NCBI GenBank assembly: GCA_046352935.1
Contig: JAXMGR010000015.1
Coordinates: forward strand, 1 to 64,000
Direction of reading: 5' to 3'
Source: CAYWMY01 sp046352935
Lineage (GTDB): Bacteria; Pseudomonadota; Gammaproteobacteria; Steroidobacterales; Steroidobacteraceae
Length of the DNA: 64,000 nt
A program made the translations under genes and the position numbers. The notes beneath the pieces were generated by a model that was given only the letters and a program-made list of their open reading frames with translations, did no database searches and was not told the DNA's origin. The stretch's first letter is position 1, and the number at the start of each line of letters is the position of its first letter. This document shows positions 17,102 to 26,136 of this stretch, in pieces.

Positions 17102-17326
17102 ATGTCCCGTTTCTTCCGTCGCAAGAAGTACTGCAAGTTCACGGCCGAGAACGTCGAGCAGATCGATTACAAGGATCTGGCGACGCTCAAGGGCTACATC
17201 TCGGAAACCGGCAAGATCGTCCCGAGCCGCATCACCGGCACGCGGGCGTTCTATCAGCGGCAGCTGGCGGAGGCGATCAAGCGCGCCCGCTACCTGGCGC
17301 TGCTGCCGTACACCGACCAGCACTGA
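17102..17326 (+). CDS. rpsR: 30S ribosomal protein S18
   Basis: A 74-residue S18 with the family signature KGYISETGKIVPSRITGTRA and a basic start (SRFFRRKKYCKF). It binds 16S rRNA together with S6 in the small-subunit platform and lies 32 bases downstream of rpsF. Length is normal. Confidence 0.98.
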   Translation: MSRFFRRKKYCKFTAENVEQIDYKDLATLKGYISETGKIVPSRITGTRAFYQRQLAEAIKRARYLALLPYTDQH

Positions 17327-17354
17327 CGGTTCCACGGCCGCGTTGCGGCCGGGC

Positions 17355-18284
17355 ATGTTCGTGCGCGCATTCGCCCAATGGGTGACGGGCCAGCCGTTCC
17401 GCGGATTCATCGCGGCGGCGCTGGCGTCGTTGCTGTCGCTGTCGCTGCTGCCGGTGGCCGCATGGGTGCCGGCGGCGATCATGGTGCTGGCCCTGCTGGC
17501 CGTGGGTCCGCGCGCGGCGGCCTTCGCGGCGCTGGGCGCCGTGCTGCCGCTCGCCTGGGGCTTCGGTCCCATCGGCGGGGCGGCCCTGGCGCTCGGCATA
17601 CCCGTCGTGATGTTGCTGCCCGCGTACCTGGCCGGATCGCTGCTGGAGCGCACCCGGAGCCTCGGGTTCACGTTCCAGGCGGTCACGATCGCCGTGGCCG
17701 CGCTGCTCTTCGGCGTGCACGTCGCGCTCGGCTCACCGACCAGCGTGCTGCATCCGCTGCTCGACGAGGTGCGGCCGGCGCTCGAGCACACGGCACGCAT
17801 GCTGGCCGACCTGGGCGTCCACAAGAGCCCGGACGAGATCGGCGAGGCCGCGGTCAGCGTGGCGTGGCGTACCATCGCCTGGCTGGTCATGCTGCACACG
17901 CTGGTCGCTGCGTTCGCGGGCCTGTGGCTCTTCGCCCTCGTCCGTGAGCCGGGTCTGTTCGGACGGGAGTTCCGGCGGTTGCGCCTCGGGCAGGCGCTGG
18001 CCTGGGTGATGGTGGTGGCGCTGGTCGTCAGCACCGTCGCGAGCTATACGGGGCATTCGATGCCGGTGGCGGCGGACCTGGTGTTCCTGCTGTCGGCGGC
18101 GTTCATGATCCAGGCGCTGGCGGTCGTGCATGCGCTGAAGTCCGCGCAGGTGTTCGGCACGGGCACGGTCGTGGTGGCGTACCTGCTGGCAGTGCTGATG
18201 CCACTGGTCCTCGCGGGAGTCGGCTTCGCCGACACGTGGATCAGGATCCGCGAGCGGCATGCCCCGGCGGTGCTCCGCGACTGA
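17355..18284 (+). CDS. DUF2232 / YybS-like integral membrane protein
   Basis: A 309-residue protein with about eight hydrophobic segments, for example ASLLSLSLLPVAAWVPAA, LPLAWGFGPIGGAALALG and VAYLLAVLMPLVLAGVGFA. Position between rpsR and rplI is where gammaproteobacteria such as Pseudomonas and Xanthomonas keep a DUF2232 protein. Its biochemical role is unknown. ATG 17355 is preferred over an in-frame TTG at 17343. It probably belongs to the ribosomal operon, being 28 bases after rpsR. Confidence 0.85.
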   Translation: MFVRAFAQWVTGQPFRGFIAAALASLLSLSLLPVAAWVPAAIMVLALLAVGPRAAAFAALGAVLPLAWGFGPIGGAALALGIPVVMLLPAYLAGSLLERTRSLGFTFQAVTIAVAALLFGVHVALGSPTSVLHPLLDEVRPALEHTARMLADLGVHKSPDEIGEAAVSVAWRTIAWLVMLHTLVAAFAGLWLFALVREPGLFGREFRRLRLGQALAWVMVVALVVSTVASYTGHSMPVAADLVFLLSAAFMIQALAVVHALKSAQVFGTGTVVVAYLLAVLMPLVLAGVGFADTWIRIRERHAPAVLRD

Positions 18285-18337
18285 TGGTTTCGATGACGGT
18301 TCGAGTTTCGGGAATCTGATTACTGAATGGTGCAACC

Positions 18338-18787
18338 ATGGAAGTGATTCTGCTGCAGAAGGTCGCCAATCTCGGCAACATCGGCGACCGCGTGAACGTC
18401 CGGCCCGGCTACGGCCGCAACTACCTGCTGCCCGGAGGCAAGGCGACGCTCGCCACCGCGGCGAACGTCGCGCGCTTCGAGGCGCAGCGCGCCGAGCTCG
18501 AGCGCGCGGCCGCCCTGGGTCTCTCGGCCGCGCAGGCGAGGGCCGATTCGCTCAAGGAGTTCCGGCTGACGATCTCCGCGAAGGTCGGTGGCGAGGGCAA
18601 GCTGTTCGGCTCGATCGGCACGTCCGACATCGCCGAGGCGGCGACGCGGGCGGGCCAGCCGCTCGCGCGCAGCGAAGTCCGCATGCCGACGGGACCGATC
18701 CGCGCGGTGGGCGAGCACGTCGTGCGCGTGCATCTGCACACGGACGTGGATTTCGATCTGCCGGTCATCGTGGTCGCCGAGGACTGA
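18338..18787 (+). CDS. rplI: 50S ribosomal protein L9
   Basis: A 149-residue L9. The N-terminal RNA-binding domain starts MEVILLQKVANLGNIGDRV and contains GYGRNYLLPGGKA. It is followed by a long helix and a C-terminal domain with KLFGSIGTSDIAEA. L9 sits at the base of the L1 stalk of 23S rRNA. Full length. Confidence 0.98.
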   Translation: MEVILLQKVANLGNIGDRVNVRPGYGRNYLLPGGKATLATAANVARFEAQRAELERAAALGLSAAQARADSLKEFRLTISAKVGGEGKLFGSIGTSDIAEAATRAGQPLARSEVRMPTGPIRAVGEHVVRVHLHTDVDFDLPVIVVAED

Positions 18788-18831
18788 TCCCAGGACCGGG
18801 TGCCGCCCCGCGCGGCACCCGGCAAGCGGGC

Positions 18832-20226
18832 ATGACGCGAGCCACCCGAACCCGCAGCGCCGAGCGCGGCGACGTCGAGGCGCTGCGGACCCCGCCGCAC
18901 TCGGTCGAGGCCGAACAGTCCGTACTCGGCGGCCTCATGCTGGACGCCGCAGCCTGGGATGCCGTTGCCGACGTCATCTCGGCGGACGACTTCCATCGTC
19001 ACGATCACCGCCTGATCTTCGAGGCCATCGGCGCCGTGGCCGAGCAGCGCGGCAGCTGCGATGCGGTGACCATCTCCGAGCATCTCGAGCGGCGCGGACA
19101 GCTCGCCGATGCGGGCGGGCTCGCCTATCTCGGCACACTGGTCCGCGACACGCCGAGCGCGGCGAACGTGCGCGCCTATGCCGAGATCGTGCGCGAGCGC
19201 TCGGTCCTGCGGCAGCTGATCGCCGCGGGCGGGGAGATCGCGGGTTCGGCGCTGGAGGCTTCGGGCCGCACCGCGGCCGATCTCGTCGACGAGGCCGAGC
19301 GGCGCGTGTTCGAGATCGCCGAGCGCGGCACGCGCTCCCGCAACGGCTTCATCGCCGTCAAGGACGTGCTGCCCGCCACCATCGACAAGCTCGATTCCCT
19401 GCACCAGTCGCCGGGCCAGCTCACGGGCATCCCGACGGGATTCACGGACCTCGATCGCATGACGGCCGGGCTGCAGCCCGGCGACCTCGTGATCGTCGCG
19501 GGCCGCCCCTCGATGGGCAAGACCACGCTCGCGGTCAACATGGCCGAGAACGCCGCGATCGGCCGCGGTGTGCCGGCCGCGATCTTCTCGATGGAGATGT
19601 CGGCCGAGCAGCTCACGATGCGCATGATCTCGTCGCTCGGCCGGGTCAACCAGGGACACCTGCGCACCGGCAGCTTCGGCGAGGACGACTGGTCGCGCAT
19701 CAACGGCGCCATTTCGCTGCTGTCGTCGGCACCGATCTTCATCGACGAGTCGCCGGGCCTCACGCCCACCGAGGTCCGCGCGCGCGCGCGCCGTCTCAAG
19801 CGCGAGAAGAACCTCGGCCTCGTCGTGGTCGACTACCTGCAGCTCATGCAGGTGCCGGGCACCAAGGAGAACCGCGCGACCGAGATCTCGGAGATCTCGC
19901 GAGGACTGAAGGCGCTGGCCAAGGAGCTGAAGGTGCCGGTCATCGCGCTCTCGCAGCTCAACCGCAGCGTCGAGCAGCGCACCGAGAAGAAGCCCGTCAT
20001 GTCGGACCTGCGCGAGTCCGGTGCCATCGAGCAGGATGCCGACGTCATCCTGCTGATCTACCGCGAGGAAGTGTACGAGCCCAACACGACGCGCAAGGGC
20101 ATCGCGGACATCATCATCGCCAAGCAGCGCAACGGCCCGACGGGCGAGGTGCACCTGACCTTCCTCGGCGAGTTCACGCGCTTCGAGAACCTCGTCGCCG
20201 AGTCCTACGGCGAAGGCGTGTTCTGA
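18832..20226 (+). CDS. dnaB: Replicative DNA helicase DnaB
   Basis: A 464-residue hexameric 5'-3' helicase that drives the replication fork. The N-terminal domain (PPHSVEAEQSVLGGLMLD, about residues 20-130) binds primase. The RecA-like C-terminal domain has Walker A GRPSMGKTT near residue 225, Walker B VVDYLQLM and the arginine-finger region KQRNGPTGEV. No intein interrupts the Walker A region, a common insertion site in dnaB. ATG 18832 lies 44 bases after rplI; the longer open frame upstream overlaps rplI and is spurious. Confidence 0.98.
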   Translation: MTRATRTRSAERGDVEALRTPPHSVEAEQSVLGGLMLDAAAWDAVADVISADDFHRHDHRLIFEAIGAVAEQRGSCDAVTISEHLERRGQLADAGGLAYLGTLVRDTPSAANVRAYAEIVRERSVLRQLIAAGGEIAGSALEASGRTAADLVDEAERRVFEIAERGTRSRNGFIAVKDVLPATIDKLDSLHQSPGQLTGIPTGFTDLDRMTAGLQPGDLVIVAGRPSMGKTTLAVNMAENAAIGRGVPAAIFSMEMSAEQLTMRMISSLGRVNQGHLRTGSFGEDDWSRINGAISLLSSAPIFIDESPGLTPTEVRARARRLKREKNLGLVVVDYLQLMQVPGTKENRATEISEISRGLKALAKELKVPVIALSQLNRSVEQRTEKKPVMSDLRESGAIEQDADVILLIYREEVYEPNTTRKGIADIIIAKQRNGPTGEVHLTFLGEFTRFENLVAESYGEGVF

Positions 20227-20237
20227 GCGGCACTGGC

Positions 20238-21314
20238 ATGACGCCGGTCATCCGCGCCATCGTCGACGCCGCGGCGCTGCGCGCCAATCTCGCCCGAGTC
20301 CGCGCCGTCGCGCCCGGATCGCGCGTGCTCGCGATCATCAAGGCCAACGGCTACGGCCACGGCATCCTGCACGTCGCCCGCGCGCTCGCGGGGGCCGACG
20401 GCTTCGGCGTCGCCCGCCTCGAGGAGGGCATCGCACTGCGGGGCGCGGGCTTCGGGCAGCGCATCGTGCTGCTCGAGGGCGTGTTCGATGCGACACAGCT
20501 CGCGCGCGCGGCGGGACACGATTTCGACCTCGTGGTGCATTCACCGGAGCAGGTGGCGCTGCTCGAGCAGTGGCAGGGCGCTCACGCGTTCCATGTCTGG
20601 GTCAAGGTCGACAGCGGCATGCACCGGCTCGGCTTCCGGCCCGAGGACTTCGCCACTGCGGTCGCGAGGCTGCGCGCCTGCCCGCGCGTACGTCAGCCGC
20701 TCAACTTCATGACGCACCTGGCGAATGCGGATGCCCGCGACACCACGGCGACGGAGCGCCAGCTCGACCTGTTCTCGCGGCTCACCGCCGCCGAGCCGGG
20801 CGAGCGGAGCATGGCGAATTCCGCGGGCGTGTTCGGTTTCGAGCGGGCCCGCGGCGACTGGGTGCGCCCGGGGCTCGCGCTCTACGGCGCCTCGCCGTTC
20901 GCGGACACGGATGCGGCTTCGATGGGCCTCGTTCCGGCGATGTCGCTCGTGACACGGATCATCGCGCTCAAGCGCGTGGCCGCGGGCGAGGCCGTGGGCT
21001 ATGGCGGTGCCTGGCGCGCGCCCTCGGAGACGCTGCTCGCGATCGCCGCCGCCGGCTACGGCGACGGCTATCCGCGCAATGCCGCGAACGGCACGATCGT
21101 GCTCGTGAACGGCGCGGCGGCCCGCATCGCGGGGCGAGTCTCGATGGACATGATGGCGATCGACGTCACTGGCCTGCCGCGTCCCGCGGTCGGCGATCCC
21201 GTGCTGCTGTGGGGACCCGGGGCGCCCGTGGAGCGCGCCGCTGCTGCCGCCGGCACCATTGCCTACGAGCTGCTCTGCGGCGTCAGCCAGCGTGTGCACC
21301 TCGAGGTGCACTGA
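20238..21314 (+). CDS. alr: Alanine racemase
   Basis: A 358-residue PLP enzyme that makes D-alanine for peptidoglycan. The PLP lysine is Lys35 in IIKANGYGHG. The second catalytic residue is the Tyr in AAGYGDGYPR. VKVDSGMHRLGF and GRVSMDMMAID are further family blocks. It begins 11 bases after dnaB, the usual gammaproteobacterial dnaB-alr order, and ends six bases from the convergent FHA gene. Confidence 0.97.
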   Translation: MTPVIRAIVDAAALRANLARVRAVAPGSRVLAIIKANGYGHGILHVARALAGADGFGVARLEEGIALRGAGFGQRIVLLEGVFDATQLARAAGHDFDLVVHSPEQVALLEQWQGAHAFHVWVKVDSGMHRLGFRPEDFATAVARLRACPRVRQPLNFMTHLANADARDTTATERQLDLFSRLTAAEPGERSMANSAGVFGFERARGDWVRPGLALYGASPFADTDAASMGLVPAMSLVTRIIALKRVAAGEAVGYGGAWRAPSETLLAIAAAGYGDGYPRNAANGTIVLVNGAAARIAGRVSMDMMAIDVTGLPRPAVGDPVLLWGPGAPVERAAAAAGTIAYELLCGVSQRVHLEVH

Positions 21315-21320
21315 CCGCGC

Positions 21321-22022
21321 TCAGGTCACGAAGAACCCCATCTTCACCCCGGCGAGGGTGATGACGTCGTTGTCCGAGAGTGCCCGCGCCTGCGGCCCGA
21401 TGGACTGCCCGTTCACGAGCGGGTAGTCGTCGTTCGCGCTCTCGACGTGGACGATGTAGTAGCCCTCGGCACGACGCGTGATCGCGGCGACCTGGACGCC
21501 GGGTCGGCCGAGTGTCGTGAGTGCCTTGTTGAGTTCGAGTTCGCGGCCGGCGAACTGGCCCGACAGCACCTGCAGCTTGGCGGCCACCTGCTTCTTCGGC
21601 GTCGCGCCCGCGGGGGGCACGGCGCCGGATGTGCGCGCAGGCACGCGCGTGGCCGCGCGGATCCGGTCATCACTGACCTGCCCGGGCTGGATGATCATCG
21701 TGCGCTCGAATTCGTCCGGCTCCGCACTCTCCACCTGGGTGTCGACGAAACGCAGGTGGTGGTGGCCGATCGTGATCACGTCACCGTGCTGGAGGGCGTG
21801 CTTCTTGATCAGCTTGCCGTTGACGTAGGTCCCGTTGGTGCTGTTCAGATCCTCGAGGAACGAGTCGTTGAGGATGTTGATGATCAGCGCGTGGTGGCCG
21901 CTGACCGCGACGTTGTCGATGCGCACGTCGTTGTCCGGCAGCCGCCCGATGGTGTACCGCTCCTTGGTCATGTTGTATTCCGCCAGCACCTGGCCATCGA
22001 GGCTCAGTATCAGCCGCGCCAT
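21321..22022 (-). CDS. Protein with two FHA phosphothreonine-binding domains
   Basis: A 233-residue cytoplasmic protein. FHA domain 1 (residues 1-95) has the canonical GR, S-H and NG motifs in YTIGRLPDNDVRI, VSGHHALI and LNSTNGTYVNG. A linker of about 50 residues includes a TMIIQPG stretch, whose Thr could be phosphorylated. FHA domain 2 (about 150-233) is more degenerate (LGRPGVQVAAITRR and PLVNGQSI). It is encoded downstream of a PP2C phosphatase and a Ser/Thr kinase, so it is likely their substrate or adaptor. The target pathway is unknown. Confidence 0.9.
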   Translation of the reverse strand: MARLILSLDGQVLAEYNMTKERYTIGRLPDNDVRIDNVAVSGHHALIINILNDSFLEDLNSTNGTYVNGKLIKKHALQHGDVITIGHHHLRFVDTQVESAEPDEFERTMIIQPGQVSDDRIRAATRVPARTSGAVPPAGATPKKQVAAKLQVLSGQFAGRELELNKALTTLGRPGVQVAAITRRAEGYYIVHVESANDDYPLVNGQSIGPQARALSDNDVITLAGVKMGFFVT

Positions 22023-22043
22023 AGGTCACCCTCGAGAAGTCGG

Positions 22044-22880
22044 TTAACCGAACCAGCCCAGAATCCTGTCCAGCACACGCCGCCGCGCGGGGAAGGTGTC
22101 CGTGGTCTGGGCGATGACCACCGACACGTTGTCCCGGCCGCCGTTGTCATTCGCCAGTTGAATCAACTGCTTGGCAACCGTATCAAGATTAGCACCGAAA
22201 GTGGTTATGGTTAAATGAATGTCTTCGTCCTCGACCATGTCCGACAGCCCGTCCGAGCACAGGACGAACGTGTCGCCCTTCTGGACGGGGTGTTCGTGGA
22301 TCTCGACGTCCACCACGGACTCGACGCCCAGGGCGCGGGTCACGTAGTTCTTGTTGGTCGCCCGCTGGGCCTCTTCGGGCGAGTAGAAACCGCGGTCCAC
22401 GAGCTCCTGCAGCAGGGAATGGTCCAGTGTCAGGCGTTCCAGCCGCTCGCTGCGCAGGCGGTACAGCCGGGAATCGCCGACGTGCGCCACCGTGATCCGG
22501 TTGTCGTGGAGCACGGCCGCGACGACGGTGGTGCCCATGCCCTCGCACTGGGGCTGGGTCTTGGACGTCTGGTAGATGATCTTGTTGGCCCGTGCGATGG
22601 CGTCCCGGAGCAGGATGCTCACGCGCCGCAGCCCGGTCGCCTTGTCGATGCCCTCGATGTCCTGCAGCGAGAACGCCTCGCGCATGATGCTGCTGATCGT
22701 CTTCGCGGCGATGCCGCTCGCGACCTCGCCGGCGTTGTAGCCGCCCATGCCGTCGGCCAGCACGAACAGGCCGATCTCCTGGTCCCAGGCGATGGCATCC
22801 TCGTTGTGCTCGCGGACCTTGCCCGTATCGGTCATGCCGACGGCGCGCAGCCGCGACCTGAGGTTGACGAAGCGGGCCAT
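22044..22880 (-). CDS. PP2C-type serine/threonine phosphatase
   Basis: A 278-residue soluble PPM phosphatase with the metal-binding motifs in order: REHNEDA, VLADGMGGYNAGEVAS, HVGDSRLYR, LCSDGLSDMV and GGRDNVSVV. It should reverse the activity of the adjacent kinase. Its ATG shares one base with the kinase stop (TGATG), so the two are coupled. The longer open frame to 23378 is antisense-free but overlaps the kinase and is not used. Confidence 0.94.
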   Translation of the reverse strand: MARFVNLRSRLRAVGMTDTGKVREHNEDAIAWDQEIGLFVLADGMGGYNAGEVASGIAAKTISSIMREAFSLQDIEGIDKATGLRRVSILLRDAIARANKIIYQTSKTQPQCEGMGTTVVAAVLHDNRITVAHVGDSRLYRLRSERLERLTLDHSLLQELVDRGFYSPEEAQRATNKNYVTRALGVESVVDVEIHEHPVQKGDTFVLCSDGLSDMVEDEDIHLTITTFGANLDTVAKQLIQLANDNGGRDNVSVVIAQTTDTFPARRRVLDRILGWFG

Positions 22881-23881
22881 CAGCGCAACCCCGCCGGGAT
22901 CTCGCGGGCCGCGTCGTTGAGCGCCGCGGCCATCTCGGCGCCGGTGGCATAGCGTCGCAGCGTGTCCTTCTCCAGCGAACGGTCCAGGACCTGTCCGAGG
23001 CTCGCGGGCAGGTCGGGCCTGATCGTCGCGAGCGGGGGGTGGGGTTCCGTCGCGATGCGGGCCATGAGCCGGGTGATCGAATCGGCGCGGAACGGCAGCT
23101 GGGCGGTCAGCAGCTGGAAGAGCGTGACGCCGAGCGAGAAGAGGTCGGCGCTGCCCGTGAGCGGGCGTCCATCGAGCTGCTCGGGCGCCATGTAGGAGGG
23201 CGAGCCGAGGATGATGCCGGTGCGCGTGGCCGAACTGTCCGTGAGGCGCGCGACGCCGAAATCCATGACGCGCACGCGGCGGTTCTTCTGGTCGAAAACG
23301 ATGTTCGCGGGCTTGATGTCGCGGTGCACGACGCCGCGGGCATGGGCGAAGTGGAGGCACTCCGCGACGCGGGCGCACATCTGGGCGACCATGCGTGGCG
23401 GGAGCAGGTGTCCTTCCGTCGCGTGCGTCGCGAGGCTGGCGCCTTCGACGTACTCCATCGCGAGGAACACGATGCCGCGCTCTTCTCCGGCCTCGATCAC
23501 CTGCACGATGTCCGGATGCTGGATCCGGCCCGCGGCTTCGGCCTCGCGCAGGAGGCGCAGCCGGGCGTCGTCGAGCCGGTCATCGATGCCATCCGGCGCC
23601 ATCGACAGGATCTTGAGGGCGACTATGTGCTCGTCGGCCTCGTGCCGGGCCTGGTACACGGTCGCCATGGCACCACGCCCGACTTCCTTGATGATCGTAT
23701 AGCCGTGGAGCTGCTCTCCCGGGCGCAGCGCGAGACGCGTCGTGGTCTCGATCGGCTCGGCCATGGGTCCGGGGCGACGCACGGGCGCGGGGGCCTCGGA
23801 CCGGGCGACGTCCCGGGGCGCCTCGGGCCGGCGGGAGGGCGTGAGCTGCCGCAGCCAGCGGCCGAGGGGCGAATCGGCCAC
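22880..23881 (-). CDS. Serine/threonine protein kinase, PknB-like
   Basis: A 333-residue Hanks-type kinase. The glycine loop is EVGRGAMATVYQARH, the ATP lysine is in IVALKIL, the catalytic loop is HRDIKPANIV, then DFGVARL and SPSYMAPEQL. The kinase domain starts about residue 58 after a Pro/Arg-rich leader. No membrane helix or PASTA repeats follow, so it is cytoplasmic and short. The frame starts at GTG 23881 with no strong ribosome site; an internal ATG at residue 40 is an alternative. First gene of the kinase-PP2C-FHA cassette. Confidence 0.93.
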   Translation of the reverse strand: MADSPLGRWLRQLTPSRRPEAPRDVARSEAPAPVRRPGPMAEPIETTTRLALRPGEQLHGYTIIKEVGRGAMATVYQARHEADEHIVALKILSMAPDGIDDRLDDARLRLLREAEAAGRIQHPDIVQVIEAGEERGIVFLAMEYVEGASLATHATEGHLLPPRMVAQMCARVAECLHFAHARGVVHRDIKPANIVFDQKNRRVRVMDFGVARLTDSSATRTGIILGSPSYMAPEQLDGRPLTGSADLFSLGVTLFQLLTAQLPFRADSITRLMARIATEPHPPLATIRPDLPASLGQVLDRSLEKDTLRRYATGAEMAAALNDAAREIPAGLR

Positions 23882-24095
23882 CGTCAGTCTCGGGTCGAAG
23901 GGATCAGGAGCATCGTCCGATCATAATCGGTCACATGACGCTCCGGAACTCTCACTTGCGGGAATTCAAAGCGTTGCGGCGGATTCCGCGAACTGTTCCA
24001 CGATCCCCGGTGCCATGATCGCGGACGTCTCCCGCGCAGGCGCGCGCTGGTGCGCGTGCTAGCATCCGCGGCCGCCCGAGGATGTGTTCGACATC

Positions 24096-25463
24096 ATGGC
24101 CAAGGCCCGTACCTGCTACGTCTGTTCCGATTGCGGCACCGAGGCCGGCCAGTGGCAGGGCCAGTGCACGGCCTGTGGCGCCTGGAATTCCCTGAAGCGG
24201 TTCACGGAGGCACGCGCACCGAAGGCGCCGGCCGCGGGCACCGGCGCCGCTTCGCCCGCGGCCGGATTGGCTGCACTTCGCGATCGGGCAACGGAGCGCT
24301 GGTCGACCGGCATGGCCGAGTTCGACCGCGTGCTGGGCGGGGGACTCGTGGCCGGTTCCGTGACGCTGCTGGGTGGCGACCCCGGCATCGGCAAGTCGAC
24401 ATTGCTGCTGCAGGCCGCCATGCACCTGGCCGGTCAGGCCGCCGTGCTGTATGCGACGGGCGAGGAATCCCTGCAGCAGGTGGGCGAGCGAGCCCGGCGC
24501 ATCGGACACGACGACGTGCCGATGCAGCTGCTGGCGGACACGAGCATCGAGCACATCCTGCAGCAGGCGGTGGCGGGCGCCGCGCGCGTCGTGGTCGTCG
24601 ACTCCATCCAGACCGTGTCGACCGCTGCGGTCGATGCCCTGCCGGGGGCTGTTTCGCAGGTGCGCGAGTCGGCGGCGCGCCTCGTGCAGCACGCCAAGCA
24701 GACGGGCACGGCGATCCTGATCATCGGTCACGTGACGAAGGAGGGCACGATCGCGGGGCCCCGCGTGCTCGAGCACATGGTCGACACGGTGCTGTACTTC
24801 GAGAGCGATTCGGGCAGCCGCTTCCGCATCGTGCGCGCGGTCAAGAACCGCTTCGGCGCCGCCAACGAGATCGGCGTCTTCGCGATGGACGGGCAGGGCC
24901 TGAAGGAAGTGCGCAATCCCTCGGCGATCTTCCTCTCGCGTCACGAGGTTCCCGTGCCGGGCTCGATCGTGACGGTGATCCGCGAGGGCACGCGCCAGAT
25001 GCTCGTCGAAGTGCAGGCGCTCGTCGATCCCTCGCACGCCGCGAGCGCGCGTCGCGTCGCGCTCGGGCTCGAGAGCAACCGCCTCGCCATGTTGCTCGCG
25101 GTGCTGCACCGTCACGCGGGTCTCGCGCTGCACGCGCACGATGTCTTCGTGAACGTGGTGGGCGGTGTGCGCGTCGAGGAGACTGCCGCCGACCTCGCGA
25201 TGGTCGCGGCCGCCGTGTCCAGTCTCCGGTCTCAGGCGCTGCCCCAGGACCTCGTCTGTTTCGGCGAGATCGGACTCGCCGGGGAGATCAGGCCCGTGCC
25301 CTACGGCGAGGAACGGCTGCGGGAGGCGGCCAAGCACGGGTTCACGCGGGCGGTCGTGCCGCGCGCCAACCTGCCGCGGCAGCCGCCCGACGGGATGCGG
25401 GCCGTCGGTGTGTCGAGGCTCGACGAGGCGCTGCGCGCGCTCGAGCAGGGCGGCGCGGCATAG
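24096..25463 (+). CDS. radA: DNA repair protein RadA
   Basis: A 455-residue branch-migration ATPase in recombination. It has an N-terminal C4 zinc finger (CYVCSDCG and CTACGAWN), a RecA-like core with Walker A GGDPGIGKST near residue 95, the RadA-specific KNRFGAANE motif near 250, and a C-terminal Lon-like domain (DVFVNVVGGVRVEE, FGEIGLAGEIRPV). ATG 24096 gives the usual MAKAR start; an in-frame GTG at 24084 adds four residues. No cotranscribed partner on this strand. Confidence 0.97.
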   Translation: MAKARTCYVCSDCGTEAGQWQGQCTACGAWNSLKRFTEARAPKAPAAGTGAASPAAGLAALRDRATERWSTGMAEFDRVLGGGLVAGSVTLLGGDPGIGKSTLLLQAAMHLAGQAAVLYATGEESLQQVGERARRIGHDDVPMQLLADTSIEHILQQAVAGAARVVVVDSIQTVSTAAVDALPGAVSQVRESAARLVQHAKQTGTAILIIGHVTKEGTIAGPRVLEHMVDTVLYFESDSGSRFRIVRAVKNRFGAANEIGVFAMDGQGLKEVRNPSAIFLSRHEVPVPGSIVTVIREGTRQMLVEVQALVDPSHAASARRVALGLESNRLAMLLAVLHRHAGLALHAHDVFVNVVGGVRVEETAADLAMVAAAVSSLRSQALPQDLVCFGEIGLAGEIRPVPYGEERLREAAKHGFTRAVVPRANLPRQPPDGMRAVGVSRLDEALRALEQGGAA

Positions 25464-25494
25464 CGGGACCCGCGCGGCGGGGCCGCGGAGTTCG

Positions 25495-26136
25495 TCAGCG
25501 CCCCGAGGGCGGAGGTCTGGACTGCACCCCGGCGAGATCGCCCGTGTTGTGGATGTCGATCCCGAGCTCGCGCAGCCGGCCGTCCTGCAGGCTGTAGATC
25601 CAGCCGTGCACGGCCAGCGGCTGGCCGCGGCGCCAGGCATCCTGGACGATCGTCGTGCGCGCGACGTTGAGTGCCTGCTCGCGGACGTTGAGTTCGCAGA
25701 GCCGGTCCGTCAGCGCATGTGCATCCAGGCCCTGCAGTTCGCCACGGTGGCGGTCCGCGACGTCCTGGACGTGGCGCAGCCAGTTGTCGATCAGGCCGAG
25801 CGGCGCACCCTGCCAGGCAGCGTTCACGCCGCCGCAGCCGTAGTGGCCGCAGACGATCACGTGCTCGACACGCAGCACGTCCACCGCGTACTGCAGCACC
25901 GACAGGCAGTTCAGGTCGGTGTGGACGACGACGTTCGCCACGTTGCGATGCACGAACAGCTCGCCCGGCAGCAGGCCCACGATCTCGTTCGCGGGCACGC
26001 GGCTGTCGGCGCAGCCGATCCAGAGGAAGCGCGGTGACTGCTGGGCCACGAGTCGCTGGAAGAACGCCGGGTCCGTCGAGACGCGCGCCCTGGCCCACTC
26101 GCGGTTGTTGTCGAACAGATTGACGATGTCGGTCAT
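25495..26136 (-). CDS. can: Beta-class carbonic anhydrase
   Basis: A 213-residue cytoplasmic zinc enzyme interconverting CO2 and bicarbonate. The ligands fall exactly as in E. coli Can: Cys42 and Asp44 in GCADSRVPANE, His98 and Cys101 in CGHYGCGG. The start ATG at 26136 overlaps the upstream CorB-like stop as ATGA and has GAGAG before it. An in-frame ATG at 26184 lies inside the upstream gene and is less likely. Confidence 0.96.
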   Translation of the reverse strand: MTDIVNLFDNNREWARARVSTDPAFFQRLVAQQSPRFLWIGCADSRVPANEIVGLLPGELFVHRNVANVVVHTDLNCLSVLQYAVDVLRVEHVIVCGHYGCGGVNAAWQGAPLGLIDNWLRHVQDVADRHRGELQGLDAHALTDRLCELNVREQALNVARTTIVQDAWRRGQPLAVHGWIYSLQDGRLRELGIDIHNTGDLAGVQSRPPPSGR

